A stretch of 64,000 nucleotides of DNA. It comes from Hymenopus coronatus (taxonomy: Eukaryota > Arthropoda > Insecta > Mantodea > Hymenopodidae). The DNA lies in assembly GCA_030762935.1 (NCBI GenBank), contig CM060895.1:37240001-37304000 (forward strand), given 5' to 3'. Made by a program: the position numbers and the translations under genes. Position 1 is the stretch's first letter. Each line of letters begins with the position of its first letter. The notes beneath the pieces were generated by a model, which saw nothing but the letters and a program-made list of their open reading frames with translations, was not told the origin of the DNA and did no database searches. Of this stretch, positions 55,648-64,000 are shown in pieces.

Positions 55648-55718
55648 GGTTCCACCGAGATTTGAACTCGGATCACTGGATTCAAAGTCCAGAGTGCTAT
55701 ACATTACGCCGTGGAACC
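55648..55718 (-). pseudogene. tRNA-Gln-like copy 8, D-arm defects
   Basis: Acceptor, anticodon and T arm intact. The D arm reads GCGTAATGTATAGCAC: stem pair 11:24 and G18G19 are lost, and base 44 is changed. Confidence 0.75.
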
Positions 55719-55783
55719 TGTTGATATATGCTCTCCAACATAATCAACATGCTACATGACAAGAACAGTAAAATCATAACAGA

Positions 55784-55854
55784 GGTTCCACCGAGATTTG
55801 AACTCGGATCGCTGGATTCAAAGTCCAGAGTGCTAACCATTACACCATGGAACC
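55784..55854 (-). tRNA. tRNA-Gln (UUG), array copy 9, intact
   Basis: Matches the array consensus: acceptor GGTTCCA/TGGAACC, D loop AATGGTTA, anticodon TTG, T loop TTCAAAT. The 3' spacer has T4 (plus AAAA near 55,770). Confidence 0.9.
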
Positions 55855-55923
55855 TGTTAATATCCGCTCTCGAGCATATATAATCAACATGCTCCTTGAC
55901 AAGAACAGTAAAATTATAACCGA

Positions 55924-55994
55924 GGTTCCACCGAGATTTGAACTCGGATCGCTGGATTCAAAGTCCAGAGTGCCAGTCATTACACCATGGAACC
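55924..55994 (-). tRNA. tRNA-Gln (UUG)-like, array copy 10, D-loop variant
   Basis: All stems pair, but the D loop reads AATGACTG for AATGGTTA, which removes the G18G19 pair and weakens the A box. Probably impaired. Confidence 0.65.
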
Positions 55995-56059
55995 TGCTCA
56001 TATATGCCCTCCAACATAATCAACATGCTGCGTGACAAGAACAGTAAAATCATAACAGA

Positions 56060-56130
56060 GACTACACCGAGATTTGAACTCGGATCGTTGGATTCAAAGT
56101 CCACAGTGATAACCATTACACCATGGAACC
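56060..56130 (-). pseudogene. tRNA-Gln-like copy 11, acceptor broken
   Basis: The 3' acceptor strand is TGTAGTC instead of TGGAACC, so the stem cannot form. Anticodon-stem and variable-region changes (CCACAGTGAT on plus) are shared with copy 21. Confidence 0.85.
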
Positions 56131-56205
56131 TGTTGATATTTGCTCTCGAGCATAATCAACATGCTACATGACAAGAACAGTAAAATCATAACAGAGGTTC
56201 CACCG

Positions 56206-56276
56206 AGATTTGAACTCGGATCGCTGGATTCAAAGTCCAGAGTGCTAACCATTACACCATGGAACCTGTGGATATC
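56206..56276 (-). tRNA. tRNA-Gln (UUG), array copy 12, intact
   Basis: Array consensus, all arms paired. T4 follows in a type A spacer with ...TAAAATCATAAC on plus. Confidence 0.92.
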
Positions 56277-56335
56277 TGCTCTCGAGCATATATAATCAAC
56301 GTGCTCTTTGACTAGAACAGTAAAATTATAACAGA

Positions 56336-56406
56336 GGTTCCACCGAGATTTGAACTCGGATCGCTGGATTCAAAGTCCAGAGTGCTAACCATTACACCAT
56401 GGAACC
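56336..56406 (-). tRNA. tRNA-Gln (UUG), array copy 13, intact
   Basis: Array consensus. Type B spacer downstream with a T4 run (plus TAAAATTATAAC). Confidence 0.92.
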
Positions 56407-56471
56407 TGTTGATATCTGCTCTCCAACATAATCAACATGCTACATGACAAGAACAGTAAAATCATAGCAGA

Positions 56472-56542
56472 GGTTCCACCGAGATTTGAACTCGGATCGC
56501 TGGATTCAAAGTCCAGAGTGCTAACCATTACACCATGGAACC
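56472..56542 (-). tRNA. tRNA-Gln (UUG), array copy 14, intact
   Basis: Array consensus; type A spacer with T4 downstream (plus TAAAATCATAGC). Confidence 0.92.
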
Positions 56543-56611
56543 TGTGGATATCTGCTCTCGAGCATATATAATCAACGTGCTCCTTGACTAGAACAGTAAA
56601 ATTATAACAGA

Positions 56612-56682
56612 GGTTCCACCGAGATTTGAACTCGGATCGCGGGATTCAAAGTCCAGAGTGCTAACCATTACACCATGGAACC
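56612..56682 (-). tRNA. tRNA-Gln (UUG), array copy 15, one anticodon-stem mismatch
   Basis: As consensus except G for T at 56,641 (plus), which breaks pair 28:42 of the anticodon stem. T4 present. May still fold. Confidence 0.8.
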
Positions 56683-56747
56683 TGTGGATATCTGCTCTCC
56701 AACATAATCAACATGCTACATGACAAGAACAGTAAAATCATAGCAGA

Positions 56748-56818
56748 GGTTCCACCGAGATTTGAACTCGGATCGCTGGATTCAAAGTCCAGAGTGCTAA
56801 CCATTACACCATGGAACC
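56748..56818 (-). tRNA. tRNA-Gln (UUG), array copy 16, intact
   Basis: Array consensus with T4 downstream. It would be the terminating member of a read-through group formed with copies 17-19. Confidence 0.92.
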
Positions 56819-56887
56819 TGTGGATATCTGCTCTCGAGCATATATAATCAACGTGCTCCTTTACTAGAACAGTAACATTATAACAGA

Positions 56888-56958
56888 GGTTCCACCGAGA
56901 TTTGAACTCGGATCGCTGGATTCAAAGTCCAGAGTGCTAACCATTACACCATGGAACC
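56888..56958 (-). tRNA. tRNA-Gln (UUG), array copy 17, intact, no terminator
   Basis: Consensus gene. The 3' spacer reads GTTATAATGTTAC on the minus strand where others have TTTT, and no T4 occurs before copy 16. Confidence 0.9.
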
Positions 56959-57027
56959 TGTGGATATCTGCTCTCGAGCATATATAATCAACGTGCTCCT
57001 TGACTAGAACAGTAACATTATAACAGA

Positions 57028-57098
57028 GGTTCCACCGAGATTTGAACTCGGATCGCTGGATTCAAAGTCCAGAGTGCTAACCATTACACCATGGAACC
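57028..57098 (-). tRNA. tRNA-Gln (UUG), array copy 18, intact, no terminator
   Basis: Consensus gene; the same AATG change abolishes the T4 run. No T4 before copy 17. Confidence 0.9.
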
Positions 57099-57167
57099 TG
57101 TGGATATCTGCTCTCCAACATATATAATCAACATGCTGCGTGACAAGAACAGTAACATTATAACAGA

Positions 57168-57238
57168 GGTTCCACCGAGATTTGAACTCGGATCGCTGGA
57201 TTCAAAGTCCAGAGTGCTAACCATTATACCATGGAACC
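57168..57238 (-). tRNA. tRNA-Gln (UUG), array copy 19, A-box variant, no terminator
   Basis: D arm GTATAATGG instead of GTGTAATGG, a change tolerated in many tRNA A boxes although pair 12:23 is weakened. No T4 before copy 18. Confidence 0.85.
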
Positions 57239-57307
57239 TGTTGATATCTGCTCTCGAGCATATTTAATGAACATGATCCTTGACAACAACAGTAAAATTA
57301 TAACAGA

Positions 57308-57378
57308 GGTTCCACCGAGATTTGAACTCGGATCGCTGGATTCAAAGTCCAGAGTGCTAACCATTACACCATGGAACC
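57308..57378 (-). tRNA. tRNA-Gln (UUG), array copy 20, intact
   Basis: Array consensus with T4 downstream (plus TAAAATTATAAC). Confidence 0.92.
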
Positions 57379-57448
57379 ATGTTGATATCCGCTCTCGAGC
57401 ATATATAATCAACATGCTCCTTGACAAGAACAGTAAAATCATAGCAGA

Positions 57449-57518
57449 GGTTCCACCGAGATTTGACCTCGGATCGTTGGATTCAAAGTCCACAGTGATA
57501 ACCATTACACCTGGTACC
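57449..57518 (-). pseudogene. tRNA-Gln-like copy 21, decayed array edge
   Basis: 70 nt. T loop GTCAAAT, anticodon-stem region CCACAGTGAT (plus) as in copy 11, acceptor GGTACCA. It is the first unit in the direction of transcription. Confidence 0.85.
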
Positions 57519-57596
57519 GCGACGTTCCTTGAGAGCGTTGCCAAGTCCAACCTAATAACTTCATTTATTTATGCTCTCGTTCATAGAAGGCTTAGA

Positions 57597-57816
57597 CCTT
57601 TTTTTTTTTTTTTTTTTTGCAGTACCGGAGTCTGGTCAGGACTCCGGCGCTGTATATCCTATTTACATCCCCCCCTAAATTTACTCTATGATTACTGGTT
57701 TTTCTGTTCCTTTACACAAATATATACACATATAACACCCATGCCCAAGGGGGGACTCGAACCCACGAAGCACCAATGCGAAACGCCATAGCGAGCGTGT
57801 CCATGGGGACCGGCTA
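57597..57816 (-). mobile_element. tRNA-derived SINE, family S5, poly(A) tail
   Basis: Minus strand: CGGTCCCCATGGACACGCTC, GTGGGTTCGAGTCCCCCC, hairpin CCGGAGTCCTGACCAGACTC, about 20 A. A segment near the head is shortened relative to the copy at 25,872. Confidence 0.85.
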
Positions 57817-57979
57817 CCCTTATGAGATGGTCTTGTGTTCCCATGGCTGTTTGTTTTCATTTGCCATTTATCAGATGTGTAATAAATTCCTCCAGCGCGC
57901 CATACAAGTGCCGTCTACAGGAACTTCATTCAGAACACTCTCCCAGACTTCATTATAGTCTCATTGTTCGTTATGCACT

Positions 57980-58596
57980 GCAAAGCATTTTTAGAAAAAG
58001 ATGAGTATGTGTGTGCCTGTCTGTGTGTGTGCGCGCGTCCAGCACACTTCAAATGTCAAACGATTTTGGTCATAATGCCATATATTAAAGATATTTACAC
58101 CAAAAGTAAAACGCTTAACTTAAAAATGTCTGGGGATAGCCTCTGATGTCTTCTTCAATCTGAATGACCTTTGCATCTCTGGTAAACCGCAAGACAAAAC
58201 CTTACTACGCAATAAATGTATATCTAGTCAAAACGCACAAGTTATCTTCTTTATATTTTTGTTGTGGAACTAACCGTTTCCGAGATATTCTCTGTTATTG
58301 GTTTCAATTTTAAAATACTTACAGCTATCTCAGAAAGAAAGTCTTCCGTATTTCTTTTGGTTTATTCCTGGCCATACAATGACAATCGCATAACGACAGC
58401 TTTTAAATATTTGACTATCCCTTTACCATAGTGTATTTACCTTAGCTCCCATCTACTTATAAGGAACTAAGTAATAAGAACATTCAGCTAATATTTATCT
58501 CGATTAGCAAGGTGTAGAAAGAATAATAATTTTATAAGAAGTCTGTTTGTGCAGCAGTCAGAGAAAGTAATGTGAATGGAATACATCAGATATTTT
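57980..58596 (-). mobile_element. Rep-H copy, hairpin end missing
   Basis: AAAGCATTTTTAGAAAAAGA, GTGTGTGTGCGCGCG, an internal deletion, then AGAGAAAGTAATGTGAATGG and ATACATCAGATATT. Confidence 0.8.
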
Positions 58597-58605
58597 AGTT
58601 ATAGC

Positions 58606-58751
58606 TTTTTACTTTCACTATACCTAATATGTACGTAGTGTATAGAGAAGGTATCGTATTGCACCCAAAAATTCGATATCGAGATTTCACTGGAAATGCA
58701 TGCTTTGAAACCTTCTGATTTAAAAAAAAATGTTTAGAAACATGTCCATGA

Positions 58752-58812
<61 letters not shown>

Positions 58813-59125
58813 GCATAGCCCTAAAACAAAAAGTCCGTTAAATACTAAACTTGGTATATAGGTTTAGTATCATGCAACCATACGGCACGAAGATTTTCAA
58901 GAAAATCCCCCTCAAAAACGGCTGTAACGATTTTGATTAAAATATCATATATTAAAAATACATGACAAACAAAAGGTACATCTTGAATTTTGTGGAAATA
59001 GCCTCTGAAGACCATTTATTTCGGATGGCTTTAGTATAACTGGCAATCCGTAAGAGATATACAAAAACTTACTGGATAAAAATGTAGATCTCATTAAAAC
59101 ATACAATTTATGACATATACATCTT
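58606..59125 (-). mobile_element. Rep-H copy, hairpin half, split
   Basis: TTTTTACTTTCACTATACCT, hairpin AATATGTACGTAGTGTATAG, a (TC)n tract in place of (GT)n, core to TTATGACATATACATCTTTT. It resumes at 59,742. Confidence 0.82.
58757..58808. repeat. (TC)n microsatellite inside Rep-H
   Basis: About 26 TC units at the position where other copies carry (GT)n/(GTCY)n. Confidence 0.95.
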
Positions 59126-59741
59126 TTTCAAGAAAATCTCCCCACCCCAAACTACCCTTTACATGGAAAAAAAATTTAAAATTTTGATTTTCTTAAAAAT
59201 GGCTCTAACGATTTTGATTAAAATATCGTATATTAAAGATATTTACCTGACAAATAAAATGTATATCTTGGATTTTCTGGGAATAGCCCCTGAAGGCTAC
59301 TCTATTCTGGATGAAGTTTACGGAATTTTGTGTAACTGCTAAACCGTAAGAGTTAGATAAAAACTTATTACACAAAAAATGTAGAGCACCTTAAGACACA
59401 AATTTATGCTACATACATTTTTTTCGAGGAGTTTATCGTTTCTTAAACATTCCCTGTTTTTAGTTTCAGCGTTAATAAACATACTTTTCTCATACTGGAA
59501 TTTTTCAACTCCAGTCCATACAAACAAAGGAAATTCAGTCCAATAGCAACCAGCTTTTAACTATCACTTTAACTTATGGTACACCCTTATTTCACTTCTA
59601 CTTTCAAGGAAGCAAGTAATAAGACTATTTCAGCTAATTTTTCTCGATTAGTATGAAGTAAATAAAGAATAAACTTTTTAACAAAAATTTGTTGCAGAGA
59701 TATAGAGAAAGTCATGTGAATGGATTACATCAGATTTTTTA
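59126..59741 (-). mobile_element. Rep-H copy, hairpin end truncated, nested
   Basis: Starts mid-element (CAAGAAAATCTCCCCACCCC), near-consensus core, AGAGAAAGTCATGTGAATGG, TTACATCAGATTTTT. Confidence 0.82.
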
Positions 59742-59868
59742 ATATAGAGTTAATCGTTTTCGAAATATTCCGTTGGTTTTAATTTTAAGGCACTTTTTTC
59801 TCGAACAGGAAGATATCTTTCTTCTCGTTTCTCGTTTGTTTACTCCTGGCGGAATTTCAACTGTTTCC
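59742..59868 (-). mobile_element. Rep-H continuation of 58,606 copy
   Basis: AATATAGAGTTAATCGTTTT to GTTTACTCCTGGCGGAATTT. The subfamily spelling matches 11,284-12,213 and 38,424-39,092. Confidence 0.72.
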
Positions 59869-60161
59869 TACTTGGTATAGGATGGTATTTATTTCTGTCT
59901 AAACACACCTAAAGTGGAATGTATAAGATATAATAACAAACGTTGCCAGATAAAGTATCTACCTTGAGTTTCATATCACTGTACCTTATTACCTGCACAG
60001 TTTAGCTACTTGGATGTATACACCTATAAGTTCTGTACATTTAAACTTGTATATACTTATAAGTGCAGTCTGTAACACAATACAATACAATATCCATTAA
60101 TATACAAAAAACTCAATGAGTCTAGCAGCCCGCTGTAATGCCTTGAATCGTCTTTACTCTT

Positions 60162-61040
60162 TACTTTCTCTAGTCCCGTATGTACAATGTACATAGGGAT
60201 AGAGAAGGTATTCCACTCCACCCAAAAATTCGATACCGAGATTTCACGGAAATATATGTTTAAGGGTCCCCTGTATCCAAAAAAGAAAGCATTTTCAGAA
60301 GAAGGTCCGTGTGCCAGTGTGTTCGTGTGTCCGTGTGTCTGTGAACACGATAACTCAAAAACGAAAAGTCGGTAAAATACCAGATTTTGGTATTTAAGTT
60401 TAGCATCTTCCAGGGATGCGACACTAAGATTTTGAGAAAAATCCCCCCACCCCAAACTAGCCTTTACATGGAACTTTTTTCGAAATTTTTATTTTCTCAA
60501 AAATGGCTCTAATGATTTTGATTAAAATATCGTATATTACAGATATTTTACCTGATAAATAATATGTATATCTTGAATTTTCTGGGAATAGCCCCTGAAG
60601 ACTACTTTATTCTGGAGGAATTTTGAATAACTGCTAAACCGTAAGAAATGGACAAAAACTTACCACACAAAAAATGTAGAGCACATTAAAACACACAATT
60701 TATGTTATATAAATTTTTTTCGAGGAGTTGATCGTTTTTTAGATATTTCTTGTTTTTAGTTTCAGCTTTGAAAAACTTGTAATTTTCTCATACAGGCATT
60801 TGTCAATAATTCGTATCCCTACAAACAAAGGAACTCCACTCACCTAGTAACCAGTTTTTGATTTCACTTTAACCTATATACTCCCATATTTCGCTTCCAC
60901 TTACAAGGAAGCAAGTAATAAGACTATTTCTGCTAATTTTTTCTCGATTAGCTTGCAGTAAATATAAGAATAAGCTTATTAGCAATAGTTTATTACACAG
61001 AAGTAGAGAAAGTCATGTGAATGGAACACAGACTTTTTAG
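60162..61040 (-). mobile_element. Rep-H copy, complete
   Basis: TTTACTTTCTCTAGTCCCGT, shortened hairpin, CGTGTGTCCGTGTGTCTGTG microsatellite, full core, AGAGAAAGTCATGTGAATGG. Confidence 0.9.
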
Positions 61041-61094
61041 ACTATCAGGCTTGCCAAACTTGTTTCATTCAGAGAAACTAACGCTCTGAACATC

Positions 61095-61153
61095 AACAGT
61101 TTCACATGGCGATCGGCTTTTAAAGGGCAAGACTATCGCCTTAGCGTGTGCAG
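61095..61153 (-). mobile_element. Older Rep-H copy, part, split
   Basis: AACATCAACAGTTTCACATG to GCGTGTGCAG, the distal core of the diverged subfamily. It resumes at 62,013. Confidence 0.72.
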
Positions 61154-62012
61154 TTTTTACTTTCTCTATATTCACTATGTATTGCACTCCACCAAAAAAT
61201 TCGATATCGAGATTTCACCGGAAATATATGTTTTTAGGGTCCCCTGTATCCAAAATAAGTATTTTCAGAAAAAGGTCCGTGTGAGTGTGTCCGTGTGTCA
61301 GTGTGTCCGGGTGTCTGTGAACACGATAACTCAAAAACGAAAAGTCGGTAAAATACCAAACTTGGTATTTAATTTTAGTATCTTCCAGCGATGCGACACG
61401 AAGATTTTGAGAAAAATCCCCCCACCCCAAACTACCCTTTATATGGAACTTTTCTCGAAAATTTTGATTTTCTAAAAAATGGCTCTAACGATTTTGATTA
61501 AAATATCGTATATTAAAGTTATTTACCTGACAAATAAAATGTATATTTTGAATTTTCTGGGAATAGCCTCTGAAGACTACTTTATTCTGGATGAATTTTT
61601 CATAACTACTAAACCGTAAGACATGGACAAAAACTGAACCCACAAAAAATGTAGAGCGCGTTAAACCACACAGTTTATGTTATATACATTTTTTTCGTGG
61701 AGTTGATCGTTTTTGAGATATTCCTTTTTCTTGGTTTCAGCTTTCAAAAACTTATACTTATCTCATACAGGAATTTGTCAACTCCTGTCCACACAAACAA
61801 AGGAACACCAGTCACATAGTAACCAGCTTTTGGCTTTCACTTCAACCTATGGTACTCCCTTATTTCGCTTCTACTTACAATAAAGCAAGAAATAAGACTA
61901 TTGCTGCTAATTTTTCTCGATTAGCATGAAATAAATAAAAGATAAGCTTATTAACAATAATAATTTACAGAGATATAGAGAAAGTCATGTGAATGGAACA
62001 CATCAGATTTTT
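61154..62012 (-). mobile_element. Rep-H copy, complete, nested
   Basis: TTTTTACTTTCTCTATATTC, hairpin mostly lost, CCGTGTGTCAGTGTGTCCGG microsatellite, consensus core, AGAGAAAGTCATGTGAATGG, ACACATCAGATTTTT. Confidence 0.9.
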
Positions 62013-62162
62013 TACTTCCCTTCTACTTACGAGGAAGCTAGTAATAAGACTAATTCTGCTTATGTTTATCTTGATTAGCATGATGTAGATAACAGATTAA
62101 TGTTGTGAATAAAAGGTTTGTTAGCCGAACAGCTCGAGGACATCATGTGAATGGAATATTAG
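62013..62162 (-). mobile_element. Older Rep-H copy, left end
   Basis: ACTTCCCTTCTACTTACGAG to CTCGAGGACATCATGTGAAT, continuing 61,095-61,153. Confidence 0.8.
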
Positions 62163-62315
62163 ATTCTTTCCTCTTTCTTCTTACAAGGGACCAAGTAATA
62201 AGCAAAATTTTTGCTAATGTTTATCTCGAGTATCATGAAGTAGATAGAAGAATAAGATTTAACAATAGTTTGTTACAGAGATGTAGAGAAAGTTATGTGA
62301 ATGGAACACAACAGA
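62163..62315 (-). mobile_element. Rep-H left-end fragment, 150 bp
   Basis: TTCTTTCCTCTTTCTTCTTA to GTAGAGAAAGTTATGTGAAT and CACAACAGAATTTTT. It has the same breakpoint and neighbour as 39,093-39,243. Confidence 0.8.
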
Positions 62316-62816
62316 ATTTTTTCAGTGGAAAAGTTAAACGTGTCCCTTTCAAGGCAGAGAATAGCAAATTCAAAACCGTTACCCAAACTTTGTCGTACAG
62401 ATTTGCTGACACCTATAAACGTTAACTTATTTTGGATGTTTCTAAAAGATAATATTAGTGAATTATGTTTACTTGAATGATCAACTGCGTCGCGTTGATA
62501 TTTCTTTAATGAAGTGTTTTCTCACATGCGTTAGTTGGTTAACGAATTGGAAAATACAGTGGTCAACTATCCTGTGAAGCTACAGGTCAGTCCAGTCCAC
62601 CAGAACTTGCTGTAGGAGGCGAGGGAGAACTTCTCCTCCTGAAGTGGAAGAATGGCCTAAGGACCATTCACAGGAGTACATAAACTTCTGTTTGCCATTC
62701 ACAATGCCAAAAAAACATTAACGTAAAAACAAGATAACTTGTTGAGGTTTTTAGAGACTATGGTCAAAAAGTCTATTTTTGGATTTTTATGTAAAAAAAT
62801 GCCACATTTTTAAACA
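62316..62816. other. Interval without a recognised feature
   Basis: No gene or repeat copy recognised. Confidence 0.4.
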
Positions 62817-63110
62817 ATCCGGTGTGTCCCATTCACATGACTTTCTCCACATCCCTGAAAATAAATATTATTAAAAAACTTATGCTTCTATTTACCTCAT
62901 GATAAACAAGAAAAAAAAATAGCAGAAATAGTGTTAATACTTGCTTTAATTCGCATCCTTGGAAGATACAAAACTTAAATACCAAGCTTGGGCTTTAATG
63001 GTCTTTTCGTTTTAGAGCTAGGCTGACCACAGACACACAGACACTCACTCACACACACGCACACACACACGGACCTTTTTCCAAAAATGCCATCACGTGT
63101 AGAGAAAGTA
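62817..63110 (+). mobile_element. Rep-H deletion derivative, about 295 bp
   Basis: Left end CGGTGTGTCCCATTCACATG to TGTTAATACTTGC is fused directly to TTCGCATCCTTGGAAGATAC, the microsatellite and GTGTAGAGAAAGTAGAAA. The core is deleted while both ends are kept. Confidence 0.85.
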
Positions 63111-63123
63111 GAAATAAATAACT

Positions 63124-63170
63124 GAGTTGTAGAGAAAGTCATGAGAATGGAACACATCAGATTTTTTTTC
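63124..63170 (-). mobile_element. Rep-H left-end fragment
   Basis: TGTAGAGAAAGTCATGAGAA, ACACATCAGATTTTTTTT; only the outer 45 bp. Confidence 0.8.
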
Positions 63171-63756
63171 AATGCAAACTCTTCCTGTTTGAGTAGTGAG
63201 CATATGCCCTTCTTCTGCTAAACAAGTGGTAGGTGTTGTCAGAAAGTAAGGTGTGTTAGGGAGGGACAAAAAGGGACAGAGGGTGTAAGACTATGTGGGA
63301 AGGGTGAGACATACACCTGCACCACATCTTCACCCCCTTTCTCCGTCCCTCTCTTGTGTTTTTTACAATAGACCAACAAGGGTGACCATTTTCTTTGTGT
63401 GGAGGGATGCAGTTACGCACAAGTGCAAGATGTGCATGAGTCATGGGAAGCGGTGACTTGCTTACCGCAGTCTAGCGTTAATTTGGCGATACGTTACACT
63501 CAGATGCACAACTGTTAAAAACTTAACGGTCGGCAATTAGCAAAACTCCTGCATCAGGTTCAAACTTGCACTTCTGCTCTCACCCTAATATTACACACAT
63601 TTCAAAATTGTATACCATATCTGTATTTTCGTTTAAAACTACACATATATGCTTTCCTTCTATCAAGCTTCGTAAGTAAGGAGAATATTCTAATACACCT
63701 AAAATGTAGATGTGGATATAACGGAAAGTATGTTTTGATATTCCCTGAATCACAAT
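63171..63756. other. Interval without a recognised gene
   Basis: A 62-codon minus frame at 63,256-63,444 has no motif. Nothing else recognised. Confidence 0.4.
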
Positions 63757-64000
63757 AAAAAAAATCTGATGTGTTCCATTCACATTACTTTCTCTACATC
63801 TCTGCTACAAATTGTAGTTAAAAAGCTTATGCTTTTATTTACTTCATGCTAATCGAGAAACATTAGCAGAAATAGTTTTATAATTTGCTTCCTTGTAAGT
63901 AGAAGCGAAATAAGGGAGTACCATAGGTTAAAGTGAAAGCCAAAAGCTGGTTGCTATGTGACTGAAGTTCCTTTGTTTGTATGGACAGTTGACAAATTCC
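63757..64000 (+). mobile_element. Rep-H copy, left end, cut by window edge
   Basis: AAAAATCTGATGTGTTCCAT, subterminal ACTTTCTCTA, near-consensus core to the end of the window. Confidence 0.87.

Larger units (their letters stand above)
54688..57518 (-). repeat. Tandem array of 21 tRNA-Gln(UUG)-like units
   Basis: The unit is about 130-145 bp: a 71-nt tRNA gene plus a 60-75 bp spacer, all on the minus strand. Two spacer types occur: A (CTCCAACATAATCAACATGC) and B (CTCGAGCATATATAATCAAC). The 54.7-55.7 kb end is decayed and the 56.2-57.4 kb part is homogeneous, so homogenisation is recent in the middle and right part. Confidence 0.95.

Noticed and set aside
54688..57518. Regular direct repeats with spacers resembling a CRISPR array
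   Set aside because: The repeat folds as tRNA-Gln with A and B boxes, the spacers are themselves repeated, and the sequence is eukaryotic.
58750..58808. (TC)n as a GAGA-type regulatory element
   Set aside because: It sits exactly at the microsatellite position of a Rep-H copy, so element turnover explains it.

Overview
This is eukaryotic, almost certainly animal, nuclear DNA: AT-rich, gene-poor and built mostly from interspersed repeats of different ages. There are no operons, no Shine-Dalgarno-led genes and no long conserved open frames. The tRNA-derived SINEs, the non-LTR reverse-transcriptase relics, a mariner-type transposase relic and a dominant Helitron-like element suggest an arthropod. 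A chelicerate such as a spider is my guess, at low confidence.

The dominant repeat, called Rep-H below, occurs about 45 times in both orientations and makes up roughly half of the window. A complete copy is about 0.8-0.9 kb. One end reads TCTGATGTGTTCCATTCAC and carries a subterminal ACTTTCTCTA. An AT-rich core follows, then a (GTCY)n/(CA)n-like microsatellite, then the other end, a long imperfect hairpin (CTCTATACACTATGTACATAGTG type) closing with TAGAGAAAGT and a short A-run. Subterminal inverted repeats, an internal microsatellite, a terminal stem-loop and insertion without target-site duplication match the architecture of Helentron-associated non-autonomous elements (HINE, the DINE-1 type). 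'+' means the hairpin end is at the higher coordinate. Copies are often nested in older copies or joined head to tail.

Layout: 1-9,120 holds Rep-H copies, one isolated intact tRNA-Gln(UUG) gene at 3,536-3,606, two SINEs and an RT relic. 8,300-12,213 holds four minus-strand Rep-H copies in a row, followed by a duplicated mariner helix-turn-helix relic. 19,436-24,100 is the longest stretch nearly free of Rep-H; it holds a promoter/solo-LTR-like block and a decayed reverse transcriptase. 24,100-49,400 is dense nested Rep-H with several SINE families (S1-S9 here) and the best protein-coding candidate, a 197-residue minus-strand frame at 36,510-37,103. 50,015-52,290 is a (ACC/ACT)n satellite. 54,688-57,518 is a tandem array of 21 tRNA-Gln(UUG)-like genes on the minus strand, about nine of them apparently intact. 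The rest is mainly minus-strand Rep-H.

No pathway or gene system can be assembled from this window. Its interest lies in the tRNA array (terminator loss, compensatory acceptor pair, dimeric organisation) and in the anatomy and nesting behaviour of Rep-H.
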